Below, one piece after another: positions 5,795 through 6,748 of a stretch of DNA of 6,748 bases; the first letter of the stretch is position 1; every line of letters begins with the position of its first letter. Location: positions 1 to 6,748 of the forward strand of contig CAZRQN010000150.1 of assembly GCA_964602115.1 (NCBI GenBank). The letters are read 5' to 3'. Below the pieces are notes generated by a model. That model had not been told where the DNA came from. It ran no database searches and saw only the letters and a list, made by a program, of their open reading frames with translations. Origin of the DNA: JANOGU01 sp964602115 (GTDB lineage: Bacteria > Pseudomonadota > Alphaproteobacteria > Rhodobacterales > Rhodobacteraceae). The position numbers were made by a program, and so were the translations under genes.

Positions 5795-6570
5795 TGGAAC
5801 CTATCCTCAAAGGACGCGGGCTTACCAAGCGCTACGGCAAGGTCACCGCGCTCAACAACTGCGACTTCGATCTCATGCCGGGCGAAATCCTCGCGGTGAT
5901 CGGCGACAACGGGGCCGGAAAATCCTCGCTCATCAAGGCGATCTCCGGCGCCGTGGTTCCTGACGAAGGCAAGCTCTGGCTGGAAGGCAAGGAAATCAGC
6001 TTCAAGAACCCGATCGAGGGTCGCGATGCCGGGATCGAGACCGTCTATCAGACGCTGGCCATGTCTCCGGCGCTTTCCATTGCCGACAACATGTTCATGG
6101 GACGGGAACTGCGCCGCCCCGGGTTCATGGGACAGTGGCTGCGCATGCTCGACCGGCCGAGGATGGAGGCCTTCGCCCGGGGCAAGCTGAACGAGCTCGG
6201 GCTGATGACCATCCAGAACATCAACCAGGCGGTGGAAACGCTCTCGGGCGGCCAGCGTCAGGGGGTGGCGGTGGCCCGGGCGGCGGCCTTCGGCTCGAAG
6301 GTGGTGATCCTCGACGAGCCCACGGCGGCGCTCGGCGTCAAGGAAAGCCGCCGGGTGCTGGAGCTGATCCGCGACGTGAAGAACCGGGGGATCCCGATCA
6401 TCCTGATCTCGCACAACATGCCGCATGTGTTCGAGATCGCGGACCGGATCCACATCCACCGGCTCGGCACGCGGCTCTGCGTCATCAATCCGAAGGACTA
6501 CACGATGTCGGATGCGGTGGCCTTCATGACCGGCGCGAAAGTGCCGGAGGGCGTGGCGGCGGCAGCCTGA
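5794..6570 (+). CDS. frcA: Sugar ABC transporter ATP-binding protein, single-domain type
   Basis: ATPase that powers sugar import from the cytoplasmic face of FrcC. It has 258 residues and one nucleotide-binding domain: Walker A GDNGAGKSS (37-45), Q-loop Gln86 in VYQTLAM, signature LSGGQ (150-154), Walker B VVILDEP (170-176) with catalytic Glu175, and switch His207 in LISHNM. Many sugar ATPases of this class (RbsA, XylG, MglA) carry two such domains in about 500 residues; the single-domain form with the C-terminal HRLGTRLCVINPKDYTMSDAVAFMTGA block is the mark of FrcA. It would act as a homodimer. The ATG at 5794 shares its A with the frcC stop and follows AAAGGTG by 8 bases; a GTG at 5770 inside frcC is rejected. 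The C-terminal tail ends in AAAA and no fructokinase gene follows before the terminator, unlike the frcBCAK order known from Sinorhizobium. Confidence 0.95.
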   Translation: MEPILKGRGLTKRYGKVTALNNCDFDLMPGEILAVIGDNGAGKSSLIKAISGAVVPDEGKLWLEGKEISFKNPIEGRDAGIETVYQTLAMSPALSIADNMFMGRELRRPGFMGQWLRMLDRPRMEAFARGKLNELGLMTIQNINQAVETLSGGQRQGVAVARAAAFGSKVVILDEPTAALGVKESRRVLELIRDVKNRGIPIILISHNMPHVFEIADRIHIHRLGTRLCVINPKDYTMSDAVAFMTGAKVPEGVAAAA

Positions 6571-6588
6571 CCGCGCAGAGCGGAAAAA

Positions 6589-6623
6589 GGGAAGGGCGGC
6601 CCGGCAGGGCCGTCCTTTCCATT
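6589..6623 (+). terminator. Terminator hairpin after frcA, possibly bidirectional
   Basis: A 14-bp stem (6589-6602 with 6607-6620, including two G-U pairs) closes a 4-base loop, GGCA. It begins 18 bases past the frcA stop. On the plus strand it is followed by only ATT. On the minus strand it is followed by TTTTT (the A-run at 6584-6588), which gives the better intrinsic terminator. It therefore probably ends frcA and may also stop leftward transcription coming from beyond the window. On the plus strand the last G-U pair is close to the loop-distal end, so the stem is still strong. Confidence 0.7.
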
Positions 6624-6748
6624 CCCGCCGTCACTTGGCGGGGCCAACGACCGGCGCGCGGCGGGTTAACCGGGGGCGAGATCCTAACAAACCTCACACT
6701 ACACGACACGGGCTTTGTGAGGGCGGCGTGTTGTGGTTTTCTGTCGGA
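6624..6748. other. Intergenic right edge without a supported gene
   Basis: All six frames are closed or lack a credible start and binding site. Two symmetric elements can be seen: the 8-bp palindrome GGTTAACC (6664-6671) and inverted copies CCTCACA (6692-6698) and TGTGAGG (6716-6722). TTGTGA at 6715-6720 could serve as a weak rightward -35, but no good -10 follows, so I do not call a promoter. The lower GC from about 6680 onward suggests a control region for a gene beyond the window. Confidence 0.35.

Noticed and set aside
5015..6459. Minus-strand open frames of 233 and 326 codons opposite frcC and frcA
   Set aside because: Both are frame shadows of conserved transporter genes, crossing the frcC/frcA junction without any protein-like motif or binding site.
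6631..6693. Possible end of a convergent minus-strand gene near the right edge
   Set aside because: The frame ending at 6631 is closed by a stop at about 6694 and holds no start, so only about 20 codons are open.
1..6748. CRISPR array, insertion sequence, tRNA or phage element
   Set aside because: No regularly spaced repeats, terminal inverted repeats, transposase or integrase motifs, or cloverleaf-like segment were seen on either strand.

Overview
The window is about two-thirds G+C by eye, with dense genes, short spacers, strong GC preference at third codon positions and purine-rich ribosome binding sites. Together with the closeness of the transporter proteins to the Sinorhizobium FrcBCA fructose system (recalled from memory, not searched), this points to an alphaproteobacterium, most likely of the Rhodobacter/Paracoccus group. 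The whole window reads as ordinary chromosomal or accessory-replicon metabolic DNA. I see no transposase, phage gene, tRNA, rRNA or CRISPR array.

Layout: two transcription units diverge from a roughly 270-base control region (3286-3556). Leftward (minus strand) run a RbsD/FucU-family sugar mutarotase (2857-3285), a ROK-family repressor overlapping it by the four bases ATGA (1637-2860), and an NAD(P)-dependent aldehyde dehydrogenase (100-1557) with a hairpin terminator just past its stop codon. Rightward (plus strand) run the three genes of a sugar ABC importer: periplasmic binding protein frcB (3557-4573), permease frcC (4718-5794) and single-domain ATPase frcA (5794-6570), closed by a terminator hairpin. 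The last ~125 bases hold no gene that I can support.

How they work together (inference from family knowledge): FrcB captures a monosaccharide, probably fructose and possibly ribose or mannose, in the periplasm, and FrcC with FrcA pumps it in. The RbsD/FucU protein would speed interconversion of the sugar's ring or anomeric forms so that downstream enzymes get the form they use. The ROK protein probably senses the sugar or a derivative and represses both units from the shared control region, where two outward-facing TTGAC -35 elements flank an AT-rich near-palindrome. The aldehyde dehydrogenase has no obvious job in fructose uptake and is the least explained member. No fructokinase lies in the window.

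I did not find a clearly new biological system. The points most worth a look are the symmetric control region, the ROK protein that has lost the hallmark sugar-kinase and zinc residues, the mutarotase-repressor coupling, the strong hairpin between frcB and frcC, and the unexplained aldehyde dehydrogenase.
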